Source of the DNA: Kitasatospora sp. NBC_00374
GTDB lineage: Bacteria; Actinomycetota; Actinomycetes; Streptomycetales; Streptomycetaceae
Direction: 5' to 3'
Length of the DNA stretch: 64,000 nt
NCBI RefSeq assembly: GCF_041434935.1
Contig: NZ_CP107964.1
Span: forward strand, 8,787,001-8,851,000
In this document: positions 16,714 through 25,144 of the stretch, one piece after another
Position numbering within the stretch: the first letter of the stretch is position 1
How the letters are laid out: each line of letters opens with the position of its first letter
The notes under the pieces: model-generated
The model's input: the letters and a program-made list of their open reading frames with translations, nothing else
Told to the model about the DNA's origin: nothing
Database searches by the model: none
Translations under genes and position numbers: made by a program

Positions 16714-17283
16714 ATGGCGGGCATCGGAGAACTGCTGTCGTGCATCGGGCCGACCTGTGGGGACACGGTCGACTGGAGTGCGGTGGAGCAGGTCTACGGG
16801 AGTTCCTTCCCCGCCGACTATCGGGCTTTTGTCGCCAAATTCGGCAGCGGCTCGATCGAGCAGATGGTCGGCATCCAAATCCCCGCCGTCACCTCGGACG
16901 AGCAGCATGGGAACACGGTTTCGCGGCTCTCCGAGGAAGCGCTCGCGGATGAGGCGGTGAACCGGTGGGGTCCCGCGGATGAGGGGCAGCACCGACTCGA
17001 GGAACTGCTCATCTGGGGATGGACAGCCGCAGCCGACACCCTCTGCTGGATCACGACTGATCCGGACCCAGACCGATGGCGGGTCGCGGTGTACTCACGT
17101 GGGAATCTTGAGTGGTCGGTGTATCGCTGTGGGATGGCCGAGTTCCTGCTCAAGCTGCTGCGCAACGAGTGGCCGAAGTGGCCGATCAGTGACGACTCGC
17201 TCCAGGACATGGCGGACCCGCGCTTCCTGCACAACACGGACGAGGCGGCGGCCTGGGCATCGGGGAACGACCCCTGGGAGTAG
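16714..17283 (+). CDS. SMI1/KNR4 (SUKH) family protein
   Basis: 189 residues. The SUKH core reads DWSAVEQVYGSSFPADYRAF followed by VAKFGSGSIEQMVGI, then WGWTAAADTLCWITTDPDPD, WRVAVYSRGNLEWSVYRCGM and a closing helix AEFLLKLLRNEWPKW. SUKH proteins are common immunity factors against nuclease or deaminase toxins in polymorphic systems. No toxin gene is adjacent; the IS5-like element ends only 35 bp upstream and may have displaced its promoter or partner. A GTG at 16681 is an alternative start. A decayed SUKH gene lies at 2076. Confidence 0.85.
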   Translation: MAGIGELLSCIGPTCGDTVDWSAVEQVYGSSFPADYRAFVAKFGSGSIEQMVGIQIPAVTSDEQHGNTVSRLSEEALADEAVNRWGPADEGQHRLEELLIWGWTAAADTLCWITTDPDPDRWRVAVYSRGNLEWSVYRCGMAEFLLKLLRNEWPKWPISDDSLQDMADPRFLHNTDEAAAWASGNDPWE

Positions 17284-17630
17284 CCGGACGTTGGCCGTGA
17301 GGGCGTTGGGCCGAGCCGGGAACTGTTCGCCGCCGGGGAACTGGGTTGCAGATCCCCGCGGGGCGCTCCGGCTGCGCCCCGCGTGCCCGCTCCGGCCGTC
17401 CCACCGGCTGCAGAGAAGTATCTGACCCAGGGCCCGTGCCCGCCGCTGCTCGAAGGCGCGCCATGGTTCGCCGCCGCTCCTCACCCTGCCGGCCCCCGTC
17501 CGCCCGGCCGCTCCTGTGGGACGTGCTGCCCGCTGTGGGCCCGGGATCAGTGGGGTGTCAGCGGCTGGTCAGCGCGGCGGGGCATGCTGAGAGCGCGTCA
17601 GGGAGCTGGAACCACGGCTCCCCGGTGTTG
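17284..17630. other. Intergenic region with conserved tRNA-like leader
   Basis: From about 17535 it repeats the leader seen before copies 1 and 4: ATCAGTGGGGTGTCAG, GGTCAG, then GGGGCATGCTGAGAGCGCGT. A GGGAGC...GGCTCCC hairpin ends just before the element. No gene is supported. Confidence 0.5.
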
Positions 17631-17727
17631 GGAGAGGTGCCCGGAGCGGTTCATCGGGTGCCTGGCCAGTGATGGCCGAGCAGGGTCCCCTCGGGAGCCC
17701 GCGCAGGTTCGAATCCTGCCCTCTCCG
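17631..17727 (+). ncRNA. tRNA-like element, copy 3
   Basis: Intact 7-bp acceptor (GGAGAGG/CCTCTCC), D-arm CCCG...CGGG, identical T-arm and discriminator G. The variable hairpin is GGGTCCC-CTC-GGGAGCCC. The anticodon position is GGCC-AGTGAT-GGCC with a 6-base loop lacking U33, enclosed by CCTG/CAGG. No CCA is encoded. Confidence 0.6.
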
Positions 17728-17810
17728 CCCCGCAACCCGACCCATGCCTTCATCTCACGGCTCGGGCCCGGTGCCACTGCCGCCAGGCGCATCCTTAGGC
17801 TGGGACGGCC

Positions 17811-18075
17811 GTGTGCTGCGCCCCTGGCCGACTGTCGGGCCCCCAGACCAGCGTCGGCGTGGTGCGATTCGAGGACGAGGTTCTGCACCGTGCGGGCGCT
17901 GGGCGGTGCGCCGTCGCGGGTGCGGCAGACGCTGACGAGGGAAAGCTCGGGTGGATCTCACGGGCCCTGCCGGGACGCACCCACAACCTGACCGCGGCCC
18001 GCGCCCACCGCATCGTGAAGACCTGCGTCAGGCTCCGCATCTCCGCCCTGGTCCGTCCTCGCCTTGGCCCGGCGC
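17811..18075 (+). pseudogene. DDE_4-type transposase remnant
   Basis: A plus-strand frame contains GWISRALPGRTHNLTAARAH followed by RIVKTCVRLRISAL. This matches the 'W.SPA.PG..HD..AAR.H.I...L' block of IS5/IS112-type transposases, with the catalytic-region Asp replaced by Asn (THN). Flanks show no complete domain or terminal repeats. It is a short decayed fragment. Confidence 0.5.
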
Positions 18076-18500
18076 CGCCTCGACGTTCTCTGGGCCCTCA
18101 TACGGACCACCGCACGTTCACCGTCGAGCCGCACCCCGGAGCGCTCTCGCAGCGGGTGACACACTCACGCACCGTCACGCATTCCCTTGAAAAACCCGAT
18201 TGGGAATCACTGAACCCGGCCCGGGCTCGGGGCCCGCGTGCCCCCGGGCCCGTCGGCCCCCCTGTGCGGCCCCGGCCCCGAAGCAGGAGCAGGAGCAGGC
18301 GCGACAATGGACTTGATCGACTGTCGGTCGGCTGCCCTATGATGCGCCGGTGTCGGCAGCCCGGCAGGTGGCCGGGGCAACAGGGGGCGGGCTGATCGAG
18401 CGTGGTCTCGACGCCCGGCCGACACGGGACCGGGGCGATCCACACCCGGGCGATCCCAGCTCGTCCTGCGCTCACGACTCGTTCAAGGGATCGGACTCCG
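18076..18500. other. 425-bp region upstream of the lectin gene
   Basis: No gene supported. It must contain the promoter of the secreted lectin; the local drop in GC around 18175-18205 (CATTCCCTTGAAAAACCCG) is the best candidate zone, but no canonical hexamers are clear. Confidence 0.4.
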
Positions 18501-19067
18501 ATGACCAGCCGTACACCGCTCGACCGTCCGCGCACCGCCGCGGCCGTCGCCGGCACCGCCGTCGCGCTCCTCGCCGTGCTGCCGGTCACCCCGGCCTCCG
18601 CGGCGGGCGGCGGCTTCACCGGGCCGTCGTCCACCACCGTCGTCAACGCGAACTCCGGGAAGTGCCTGGAGATCGCCGACTGGCGTACCGACAACGGGGC
18701 CCCCGCCCGGCAGTGGGAGTGCACCGGCGGCGCCCACCAGCTCTGGGATTTCAAGCAGGCACACGGCATCACGATGCTGGTCAACCGGAACTCCAAGAAG
18801 TGCCTGGAGATCGCCGACTGGCGCAGGGACGACGGCGCACCCGCCCGCCAGTGGGAGTGCACCGAGGGCTGGAACCAGGGCTGGCTGTACGTGGGCCAGA
18901 TCGGGCCTCGCAAGGAGCTCGGGCTGTCCAACCTCAACTCGGCGTCACTGCTGGAGATCGCCGACTGGCGTACCGACAACGGGGCCCCCGCCCGGCAGTG
19001 GAGCGGCGGCACCGCAGGGGTCGTCGCCGCCAACAAGGCGTGGATCACGGCCATCAAGCCGCTCTGA
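18501..19067 (+). CDS. Secreted ricin-type beta-trefoil lectin
   Basis: 188 residues. A twin-basic signal peptide (PLDRPRTAAAVAGTAVALL, with cleavage after ASA near residue 35) leads to a single beta-trefoil. Three internal repeats are plain: NSGKCLEIADWRTDNGAPAR, NSKKCLEIADWRRDDGAPAR and NSASLLEIADWRTDNGAPAR, each followed by QW. These are the alpha, beta and gamma lobes of a RICIN domain, which binds galactose-like sugars on polysaccharides. The third lobe has lost the KC and may not bind. The three repeats are unusually similar to each other. Confidence 0.9.
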   Translation: MTSRTPLDRPRTAAAVAGTAVALLAVLPVTPASAAGGGFTGPSSTTVVNANSGKCLEIADWRTDNGAPARQWECTGGAHQLWDFKQAHGITMLVNRNSKKCLEIADWRRDDGAPARQWECTEGWNQGWLYVGQIGPRKELGLSNLNSASLLEIADWRTDNGAPARQWSGGTAGVVAANKAWITAIKPL

Positions 19068-19226
19068 CAGTGATCACGAACCCGGGGTGTTGAGCTCCGG
19101 CTGCTCCTGGCCGCCGGGGTGGCGACCGCCCTCGCTCCGCTGCTCCGGCTGCCGGTCCTGGTTGCCGAGGCCCTGGTGCGCAGGGTGGCGGCCGGGCAGG
19201 CTACTTTGCTCGGGTGAGTCTCCTAG

Positions 19227-20327
19227 GGACTGTTCTGAATTCAGATCATGATTGCGCCGGTTCGTGCTCCTCGGTGGTGTGGTGGCTGGTAGAACGAGTC
19301 CATGACGCGCGGCGATCTGACGGACAGTGAGTGGGAGCTGGTTGAGCCGTTCCTGCCGATGGCGGCGACGGGGCCGATCCCGGACCTGCGGCGGCAGTTC
19401 GACGCGATCATGTGGCGGTTCCGGGTGGGCAGTCCCTGGCGGGATGTCCCCGAGCGGTACGGCAACTGGTCGACGATCTACGGCCAGTTCGGCACCTGGG
19501 CGCGCACGGGAGTCTTCCAGACGCTGATGGAGGGGATGATCGCCGAGGCCGCCGCGCGCGGCCAGGTCGACTTGTCACTGGTCAGCGTGGACTCCACCGT
19601 CTCTCGTGCGCACCATCACGCCGCCGGGATGGTCGTGGACGCCGAGTTGCTGGAGGAGCTGGAGAAAGCCGTCGCGGAGGAAAAGGGGCTGTTGCGAAGG
19701 GACGAACCGGAGCGATAGCGGGCCGGGGCGACGACACCGACGAGGCGGAGGAATCCCGGCGGGAGGCGAAGCGCCAACTACGCCGACGCCACCGGGCCCG
19801 GCTCAAGGCGGCCGCGCTGGGGCGATCGCGCGGCGGGCTGACCACGAAGACCCACCTGGCTGCCGAGCGGCGCTGCCGCCCACTGTCCCTCGTACTCACC
19901 CCGGGCCAGAGCGCGGACAACCCGCGGTTCACCGCCGTCATGGACAAGATCAAGGTACGCGGCCCGATCGGCCGGCCCCGAACGCGCCCCGACGCGGTGG
20001 CCGCCGATAAGGCCTACTCCGCTCGCACCACCCGGGCCTACCTGCGCCGACGCCAGATCAAGGCAGTCATCCCGGAGAAGGACGACCAGGCCGCCAACCG
20101 CAAGAAGAGAGGCCGAGGCGGCGGACGGCCCGTCAGCCACGACGCCGATCTGTACCGCGATCGCAACACCGTCGAACGAGCCATCAACAAGATCAAGGAC
20201 TGGCGGGGCCTCGCCACCCGCTACGACAAGACGCCCGCCAGCTTCGAAGCAGGTCTCCACCTGCGCGGCTCCATCATTTGGCTCCGCAGCCTGAAGCCCA
20301 CACCATGATCTGAATTCAGAACAGTCC
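19227..20327 (+). mobile_element. IS5-family insertion sequence, 1101 bp
   Basis: Terminal inverted repeats of 24 bp are perfect: the left end begins GGACTGTTCTGAATTCAG at 19227 and the right end is its exact complement ending at 20327. They are bracketed by the 4-bp direct repeat CTAG (19223..19226 and 20328..20331), fitting the CTAR target known for IS5. The interior codes for one transposase in two overlapping frames. The intact ends and target repeat indicate a recent insertion. Confidence 0.92.
19302..20308 (+). CDS. IS5-family transposase made by -1 frameshifting
   Basis: The first frame (19302..19718) encodes the DUF4096-type start DLTDSEWELVEPFLP, WRFRVGSPWRDVPERYGNWS and the first catalytic Asp (SVDSTVSRAHHHA). 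The second frame, -1 relative to it, takes over near AAAAGGGG at 19681. It encodes RSRGGLTTKTHLAAE, the second Asp (AVAADKAYSAR) and the Glu (RNTVERAINKIKDWRG), ending at 20308. A fused product of about 330 residues would hold the full DDE triad. An A-AAG-GGG heptamer sits in the zero frame, so programmed frameshifting is likely. Confidence 0.88.
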
Positions 20328-20975
20328 CTAGATGATGTGGCCGAGCGCGACAGCTGGCGATGCTGGGTGTGTGACGAGCCGGTCGACCCCGACAAGTCGG
20401 TGAACGACCCGCGGGGGCCCAGCGTCGACAGCCGGACCGCCGACCGGAAGGCCAAGGTCGCCGAGCGGCTCGCGCACCGCGGGTGCAACTCCCGCAAGGG
20501 CGCGGTCAAGGTGGTCATCGCCTGGCCGGACCGCCTGTACGTGGTCGAACCCGCGCCGCTGATCACCGTTGCCGCCAGGCTGGAACGCAAGGGGGCCGCG
20601 AGATGGTGGGCCGTTGTCCGACCAGGCAGGACGCCCAGGAGGCGGCGGACTGGCTGGTGGACCGGTTCTCCCGACTGGTACCGGGGCTGCAGGTGACCGC
20701 CGACATCGAGGCGGGCGGCGGCCAGTTCCTCGTCATCCTGGCCACCGGCCGCCGCTGACCGGGGATCACCAGCGCACACTCACGTCGAGCCGAACCGTCG
20801 GCCCACATCGACCTGTCCTGGCACGAGCCGACCCACATCGCCAACACCCCCGACCGCATCACCCCCGCCATCCACGACCGCACACCCGCCTGCTGCTCCT
20901 GTTGGCCGTCAAAGCCCGTCCGGGCTCCTTCCCATCACCGGTGCGGTCCTGTTGGTCGGCTGCTCGGGTTCGGGT

Positions 20976-21182
20976 TCATCCGGTCCGGGTGCGGGGGTGG
21001 GTGGTGTGGCCGGGCAGGGGGCCGTGGACGGTGCAGTGCTCGCAGTCGCAGGTGGTGAGGGAGTTGGCCGGGCAGTGGGCGGTGGGCCAGATCCGGGAGA
21101 TGCACGGACCGGGGTCTACCGGAGTGTCGTCGTCGGGCCAGGGTGCGCCGGCACCAGCCGCACCGGACGGTGGCGGGCACAC
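20976..21182 (-). CDS. Possible small Cys-rich protein (frameshift suspected)
   Basis: 68 residues from a GTG at 21182, including PVDPGPCISRIWPTAHCPAN and SLTTCDCEHCTVHGPLPG, dense in Cys and His as in zinc-binding proteins. Just upstream, in a different frame, TVRCGWCRRTL also carries a CxxC knuckle, and one base removed near 21150 would join the two. I do not know the family. It overlaps a 33-bp sequence repeated at 52336, so the local conservation may reflect DNA rather than protein. Confidence 0.3.
   Translation of the reverse strand: MCPPPSGAAGAGAPWPDDDTPVDPGPCISRIWPTAHCPANSLTTCDCEHCTVHGPLPGHTTHPRTRTG
21030..21062. repeat. 33-bp perfect repeat, copy A (partner 52336..52368)
   Basis: The same 33 bases, starting GGTGCAGTGCTCGCAGTCGC, occur at 52336 in the same orientation, with no similarity in the flanks. 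At 52336 the repeat lies just upstream of a decayed IS4-type transposase, so it may be part of an IS end. Confidence 0.7.
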
Positions 21183-21392
21183 CGGCTCGGCGGAGCTTGC
21201 GGGCCGCGGGTGCCCGCTGTGGCGGCGGCGAGGGCCTGCTGCTCCCGGCCGCCGCCGTGGGCCCGCCGCCGTCCCGGTCGGGTGCCGGCGCCGGGTGGTG
21301 GCGCGAGCTCCGGCTGCTGTTGCAGGTCGCAGGGCGTTGGGTGCCGGTTAGTGGCCGCTCCCGGGGGTGGTCGCCGGCCCGCGGCGGCGCAC

Positions 21393-21554
21393 CCCGCCCC
21401 CGTGCCCGCCATCGAGCAGGCCGGACGGGAGCGGGGCGCGACGGAGCTGGAGCTGCACGCCCAGGTCCAGGCGCTGGGCTTCTACGAGCGGCTCGGCTAC
21501 AGCGCCGAGGGCCCCGAGTACCCCGACGCGGGCATCCCGCACACCGGACGATGA
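21393..21554 (+). pseudogene. GNAT acetyltransferase C-terminal fragment
   Basis: About 50 codons ending in TGA encode EQAGRERGATELELHAQVQ followed by ALGFYERLGYSAEGPEY and AGIPHTGR. This is the last helix and strands of a GNAT domain ('GFYERLGY...G..Y.DAGIPH'). The sequence upstream shows no acetyl-CoA loop or N-terminal half, so it is a remnant. Confidence 0.6.
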
Positions 21555-21777
21555 CGCGGGCGCTGTAGCCCTGTCCGCCCATGCCGCAGCCGCTCCGTTG
21601 TGTGCGGGGCAGGGGCTGGGTAGGGTCGCGCCGGGGCGGGGCCCGCTCGGTTGTGACCATGCTTCGGCCGGCGCGACACTTACAGCCTGCTTATGGATCC
21701 ATTACCAGCATGAGGGATCGTCAGCCACCAGCGTCAGCGGGGACGACGGTCCAGCCAGGTTGGTGAGCGTGAGTCAG

Positions 21778-22245
21778 ATGAGCAGCGGGGAGTTCAGGAT
21801 CGACCTCCAGGAGGTCGAGGCGGCCGCGAGGAAGATCCGGAGCCTGGTCGCGGAACTCGAACCGCACACCGCCGAGGTGGAGGCCGCGGTGCAGGGGGTC
21901 TCCCGGGCCGAGTACGGCACCGAGTCGGTGGGTGCGGCCCTGCTGGGCGGCGGGTCCGGGGTCGGCGGCCTGGTCGAGCACCAGAAGCAGGCCGTCGAGG
22001 GCATCCGCCGGTACCTCCAGAACTCCGCCGCGATGGCGGACAACCTGCTACTGATGTGCCGCCACTACCGCGAGGCCGACGACGGCCATGCCGCCGAGCT
22101 GCTGGGCATCCTCGGCGAGGCCGGCGGGCAGGCGGCCGGCGGGCAGGCCCCAGGTGTTCAGACGCCAGGTGTTCAGACGCCAGGTGTTCAGGCCCTGCCG
22201 CTCGCGAGGCCCGCGCCGCCGGTGCGGGGGAATCCGGCGGTCTAG
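21778..22245 (+). CDS. Small type VII secretion (WXG100-like, DUF6507-type) protein
   Basis: 155 residues, almost all helix. FRIDLQEVEAAARKIRSLVA and VEHQKQAVEGIRRYLQNSAA form two long helices joined by a Gly-rich turn (ALLGGGSGVGG), the helical hairpin typical of exported ESX/WXG100-like proteins. The C-terminus is disordered, with a 15-bp tandem repeat coding PGVQT three times. It opens the type VII effector locus and probably pairs with one of the next products as an export chaperone. GTG codons at 21763 and 21769 are alternative starts. Confidence 0.75.
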   Translation: MSSGEFRIDLQEVEAAARKIRSLVAELEPHTAEVEAAVQGVSRAEYGTESVGAALLGGGSGVGGLVEHQKQAVEGIRRYLQNSAAMADNLLLMCRHYREADDGHAAELLGILGEAGGQAAGGQAPGVQTPGVQTPGVQALPLARPAPPVRGNPAV

Positions 22246-22375
22246 CCCGGTCCGGTCGCCGACCGGCAAGGCCTGCGCCTGCCTGCACCGGCCGGTAGCT
22301 GTGTGCCTGCCTGCCTTGTGCCTGCTTGTACCTCCACGACCGGACGTCCCGGTTCGCCCCAGAAAGTGACCAGTC

Positions 22376-24223
22376 ATGATCGAGCTGCCTGCCGACCTGG
22401 CCGAGGTGCTCAAGACCGTCCAGAGCAGCCCCAACGGGTCGGGCATCGCCTTCCCGAACGCCGACGAGGGCCGACTCGCCGAACTCGCCACGGCCTGGGA
22501 GGCGTGGAACACCGCGGCCGACCCCCGGGTGCGGAGCATCGTGGCGAGCGCGCAGCAGGCGATGGCCCACATGTCCGGGGCGGCCGCCGACACCTTCCAG
22601 CAGTACCTGGAGAAGTACGCCGGCCACGACAACGCCCACGCCGTCACCACGCTGGAGACCGGACTGACCATGGCCCGGTGCCTGCGCGGCGCGTCGGACA
22701 CCGTCACCCAGGCGAAGACGGCGATGGTGCAGCAGCTCAGGTCCACCAAGGAGTACCTGGACGCCGGCCTGCCCGGCGCCCTGCCCGAGGTCGCGGCCCA
22801 GTCCGAGGGCGTCCGGAAGACCGCCGACTCGTGCAAGGAGTTCGCCGGACAGGTCGGCGCCGACGTCGACTCGATGCTCCGTCAGAGCGCGGGCCAGGTC
22901 GAGCGTATGACGGGTGCCGGCAAGGTCTGCCTGCTCGGCGGGGTGGGCACGGCCTACTCGGCGACGGCTGCCGCCGGCGTGGACAGCCCGGCTGACGGCG
23001 CCGCGGGCGGGGCCTCGGCCGTCGCGGCCCGGCCGGTGCTCGCCGGGCTGGGCGGCCCCGGCACACTGCGGTCCGAGTTCGCCTCGGCGGAGGTGCCGGG
23101 GGCTGCCGCCTGCCGTCCGGGGGCCGGCGCCCCGCCCGGCCTGAACCTGGCGGGCTTCACCGGCGCCGACGCGGGTACCGGCGCGCAGGGCGGGCCGTCC
23201 TCCGGCGGTGTCGGCGACCCGGCTGCTGCGGCGGGCTCGTCCTCGGGATCGCTCGGTGCGGCCGGTGCGGCCGGTGCGCTCGGTGCGGGGGGCGGGTCGG
23301 CGGGCCGGGCGCGGGCGGGGTCCATGCCCTCCTTCGCAGGCGCGGGCCTCGGTACGCAGTCCGTTACGGCGGCGGGGGCCGCAGGGGCGGCGGGCCGGGC
23401 GGGAACGGTCGGGCAGGCCGCACCCGGCATGACACGGCAGACGCCGGCCTCCGGTACGGCCGGTACCGGCACGAGGGCGGGCGCTGCCGCAGGAGCGAGC
23501 GCCGCCGGGCGGGGGCCCGGCATGGGCGGCATGCACGGCATGGGCCATGGCGGGGGCAAGAAGGGATCACGCGGCAGGCGCAGGGCAGGCCTCGTCGTCG
23601 AGCAGGCGCCGGAGCAGGACGAAGCACTCGCCGACTCCGGGGTGCACGGCCAGGCCACCGAGGCCCAGCTCGGCGACGGGCAGACGCAGCGGGCGCGCCA
23701 GCGCTGGCTGGACGATGCCCGGACCGTGACGGTCGAACAGCGCCGGGCGGGTGCCCCGCAGGCCGCGGCTGCGGGGGAGGAGCGCCCACCGGCACCCGCG
23801 GGCGATCTCCTCACCCAGCTGACCAGCGTGGTGCTGGGGCCCAAGGCCGGGAACGGGGGCCAGACGGGGACGGGGACGGTGACCGGCGTGGGCGGTGCGG
23901 GTGCGGGTGCCGGTGCTGGCGTCGGGCAGACGGAGGGCCGCCCGTCCGCAGAGGCCGCGTACCTGGAGCAGACCGGCGCGGCGGCCGCGCGCCGCCAGGG
24001 CGCGCCCGGCCAGGGCGCCTCGGGCATCGGAGCGGGGGCCCCGAACGGAGCGGACACCGGCGGGAAGCCCGCGCAGCTCCGGGAGGAGGGGGGCTATCAG
24101 GTGCCGAGCCCTCAGCTGCGCGCTGCCCTGGCGAAGCTGGCGGCCGCGGGGGAGCTCGACAAGCCCGCTCCCGCCAAGGCAGCCCCGAGGCCGTCCGTGC
24201 CGGAGGAGAGTCCCCGGCCGTGA
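22376..24223 (+). CDS. WXG100-like type VII effector with Ala/Gly-rich C-terminus
   Basis: 615 residues. Residues 1-190 are a helical WXG100-like domain of the CpnT N-terminal type: LPADLAEVLKTVQSSPNGSG, LAELATAWEAWNTAA, a MSGAAADTFQQYLEKYAG helix and long coiled helices. The remaining ~420 residues are low-complexity Gly/Ala/Pro with a HGMGHGGGKKG patch and no recognisable enzyme fold, though LRAALAKLAAAGE near the end may be a short helix. It probably acts as a structural partner or secreted substrate. It is 130 bp after the first gene of the locus. Confidence 0.7.
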   Translation: MIELPADLAEVLKTVQSSPNGSGIAFPNADEGRLAELATAWEAWNTAADPRVRSIVASAQQAMAHMSGAAADTFQQYLEKYAGHDNAHAVTTLETGLTMARCLRGASDTVTQAKTAMVQQLRSTKEYLDAGLPGALPEVAAQSEGVRKTADSCKEFAGQVGADVDSMLRQSAGQVERMTGAGKVCLLGGVGTAYSATAAAGVDSPADGAAGGASAVAARPVLAGLGGPGTLRSEFASAEVPGAAACRPGAGAPPGLNLAGFTGADAGTGAQGGPSSGGVGDPAAAAGSSSGSLGAAGAAGALGAGGGSAGRARAGSMPSFAGAGLGTQSVTAAGAAGAAGRAGTVGQAAPGMTRQTPASGTAGTGTRAGAAAGASAAGRGPGMGGMHGMGHGGGKKGSRGRRRAGLVVEQAPEQDEALADSGVHGQATEAQLGDGQTQRARQRWLDDARTVTVEQRRAGAPQAAAAGEERPPAPAGDLLTQLTSVVLGPKAGNGGQTGTGTVTGVGGAGAGAGAGVGQTEGRPSAEAAYLEQTGAAAARRQGAPGQGASGIGAGAPNGADTGGKPAQLREEGGYQVPSPQLRAALAKLAAAGELDKPAPAKAAPRPSVPEESPRP

Positions 24224-24338
24224 CCGGCCGCGGGGAGAACGTGTAACGCGTGCTGTCGGCCCGTCGGCCGCCGCGCGCAGCAATATCCGCTCGCCGGTCG
24301 CCCGACCGGCAGGCGGCACAAGGCGGGGAGAAGGCGTC

Positions 24339-25142
24339 ATGGAAGATCTGTTTCGTACGAAGGTGCATGGACCAGGCGAGGTGCGGACACCAACGCCGGT
24401 TCCTGCGAAGGGGCTTGAGACGGCGACGAGGGCGACCGGTTCGCCGGACGGTGGGATGGCGACGGAGGTCGTGAGTCGGGCGGGTGTGGGGACCCTTTCG
24501 CATGGTGCGCCGGGTGATGGGATGGCGACCATGGTTGCCGGTTCGGCGGCGATGGGGACGGCTACTCTCGGGGCCGGTTCGGCGGCGATGGGGACGGCTA
24601 CCCTCGCGGCCGGCTCGGCGGCTCCGGCAGCTTCGGCGGCGTCCGCTGCTGCTGCTGCTGCCGCCGCCGCTGCGAAGGCCAACGCCGGGACGGGTTTCGA
24701 GGTCACCCCCGAGCAGTACCAGGCGGCGGTCTCCCCGATGCTCGCCGCCACGGACCGGGTCTCCGCGGCGTACCTTGCCCTGGACAGCTACTTGACCAGC
24801 ATGAACGCCACCCACCCCTGGGGCAACGACCACGCCGGGCACCAGTTCGCCGAGGGCGAGAAGGGCTACCTCGCGTACAGCGCCGGCACGCTGAAGGGCC
24901 TCAAGGGCCTCCCGGCCGCGCTGCACCGGATCGCGGACGGCCTGAAGCTGATGGCGCAGAACTACGAGACCGCCGAGCAGCGGGTCGTCGGCAGCCTCAA
25001 CGGCCGTATGCAGGAGCTCGACACCTACCGCCCGATGAACCCGCTCACGGCGGCCGCGCTGCCGCAGGCACCCGTATCCGTGGCGCCGACCCTGCCCGCC
25101 CCCCACGTCGGCCCGATGGTGCACACCGGCGGGAGGCGCTGA
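24339..25142 (+). CDS. WXG100-type exported partner of the toxin
   Basis: 267 residues from ATG 24339. Residues 1-110 are low-complexity and contain two near-identical units GSAAMGTATL(G/A)AGSAA. Residues 115-230 are the ESX-like four-helix module: TPEQYQAAVSPMLAATDRVS, a turn with WGNDHAGHQFAEGEKGYLAY and LHRIADGLKLMAQNYETAEQ. Its stop is only 2 bp before the ATG of the toxin, so the two are translationally linked and are the likely export pair. The promoter probably lies upstream of 21778. Confidence 0.75.
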   Translation: MEDLFRTKVHGPGEVRTPTPVPAKGLETATRATGSPDGGMATEVVSRAGVGTLSHGAPGDGMATMVAGSAAMGTATLGAGSAAMGTATLAAGSAAPAASAASAAAAAAAAAAKANAGTGFEVTPEQYQAAVSPMLAATDRVSAAYLALDSYLTSMNATHPWGNDHAGHQFAEGEKGYLAYSAGTLKGLKGLPAALHRIADGLKLMAQNYETAEQRVVGSLNGRMQELDTYRPMNPLTAAALPQAPVSVAPTLPAPHVGPMVHTGGRR

Positions 25143-25144
25143 CC

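Larger units (their letters stand above)
19214..20758 (+). pseudogene. HNH-like Cys-rich protein gene, split by IS5 and frameshifted
   Basis: Removing the IS (19227..20327) and one CTAG copy joins a GTG at 19214 to the downstream frame: VSLLDDVAERDSWRCWVCDE. This leads into PSVDSRTADRKAK and RLAHRGCNSRKGA, an HNH-endonuclease-like zinc knuckle (CxxC ... H..CN). At a G-run near 20592 one base is missing, after which the protein continues in another frame as GREMVGRCPTRQDAQEAADW, ending QFLVILATGRR at 20758. It is thus inactivated twice, or once if the G-run is a read error. Confidence 0.7.
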
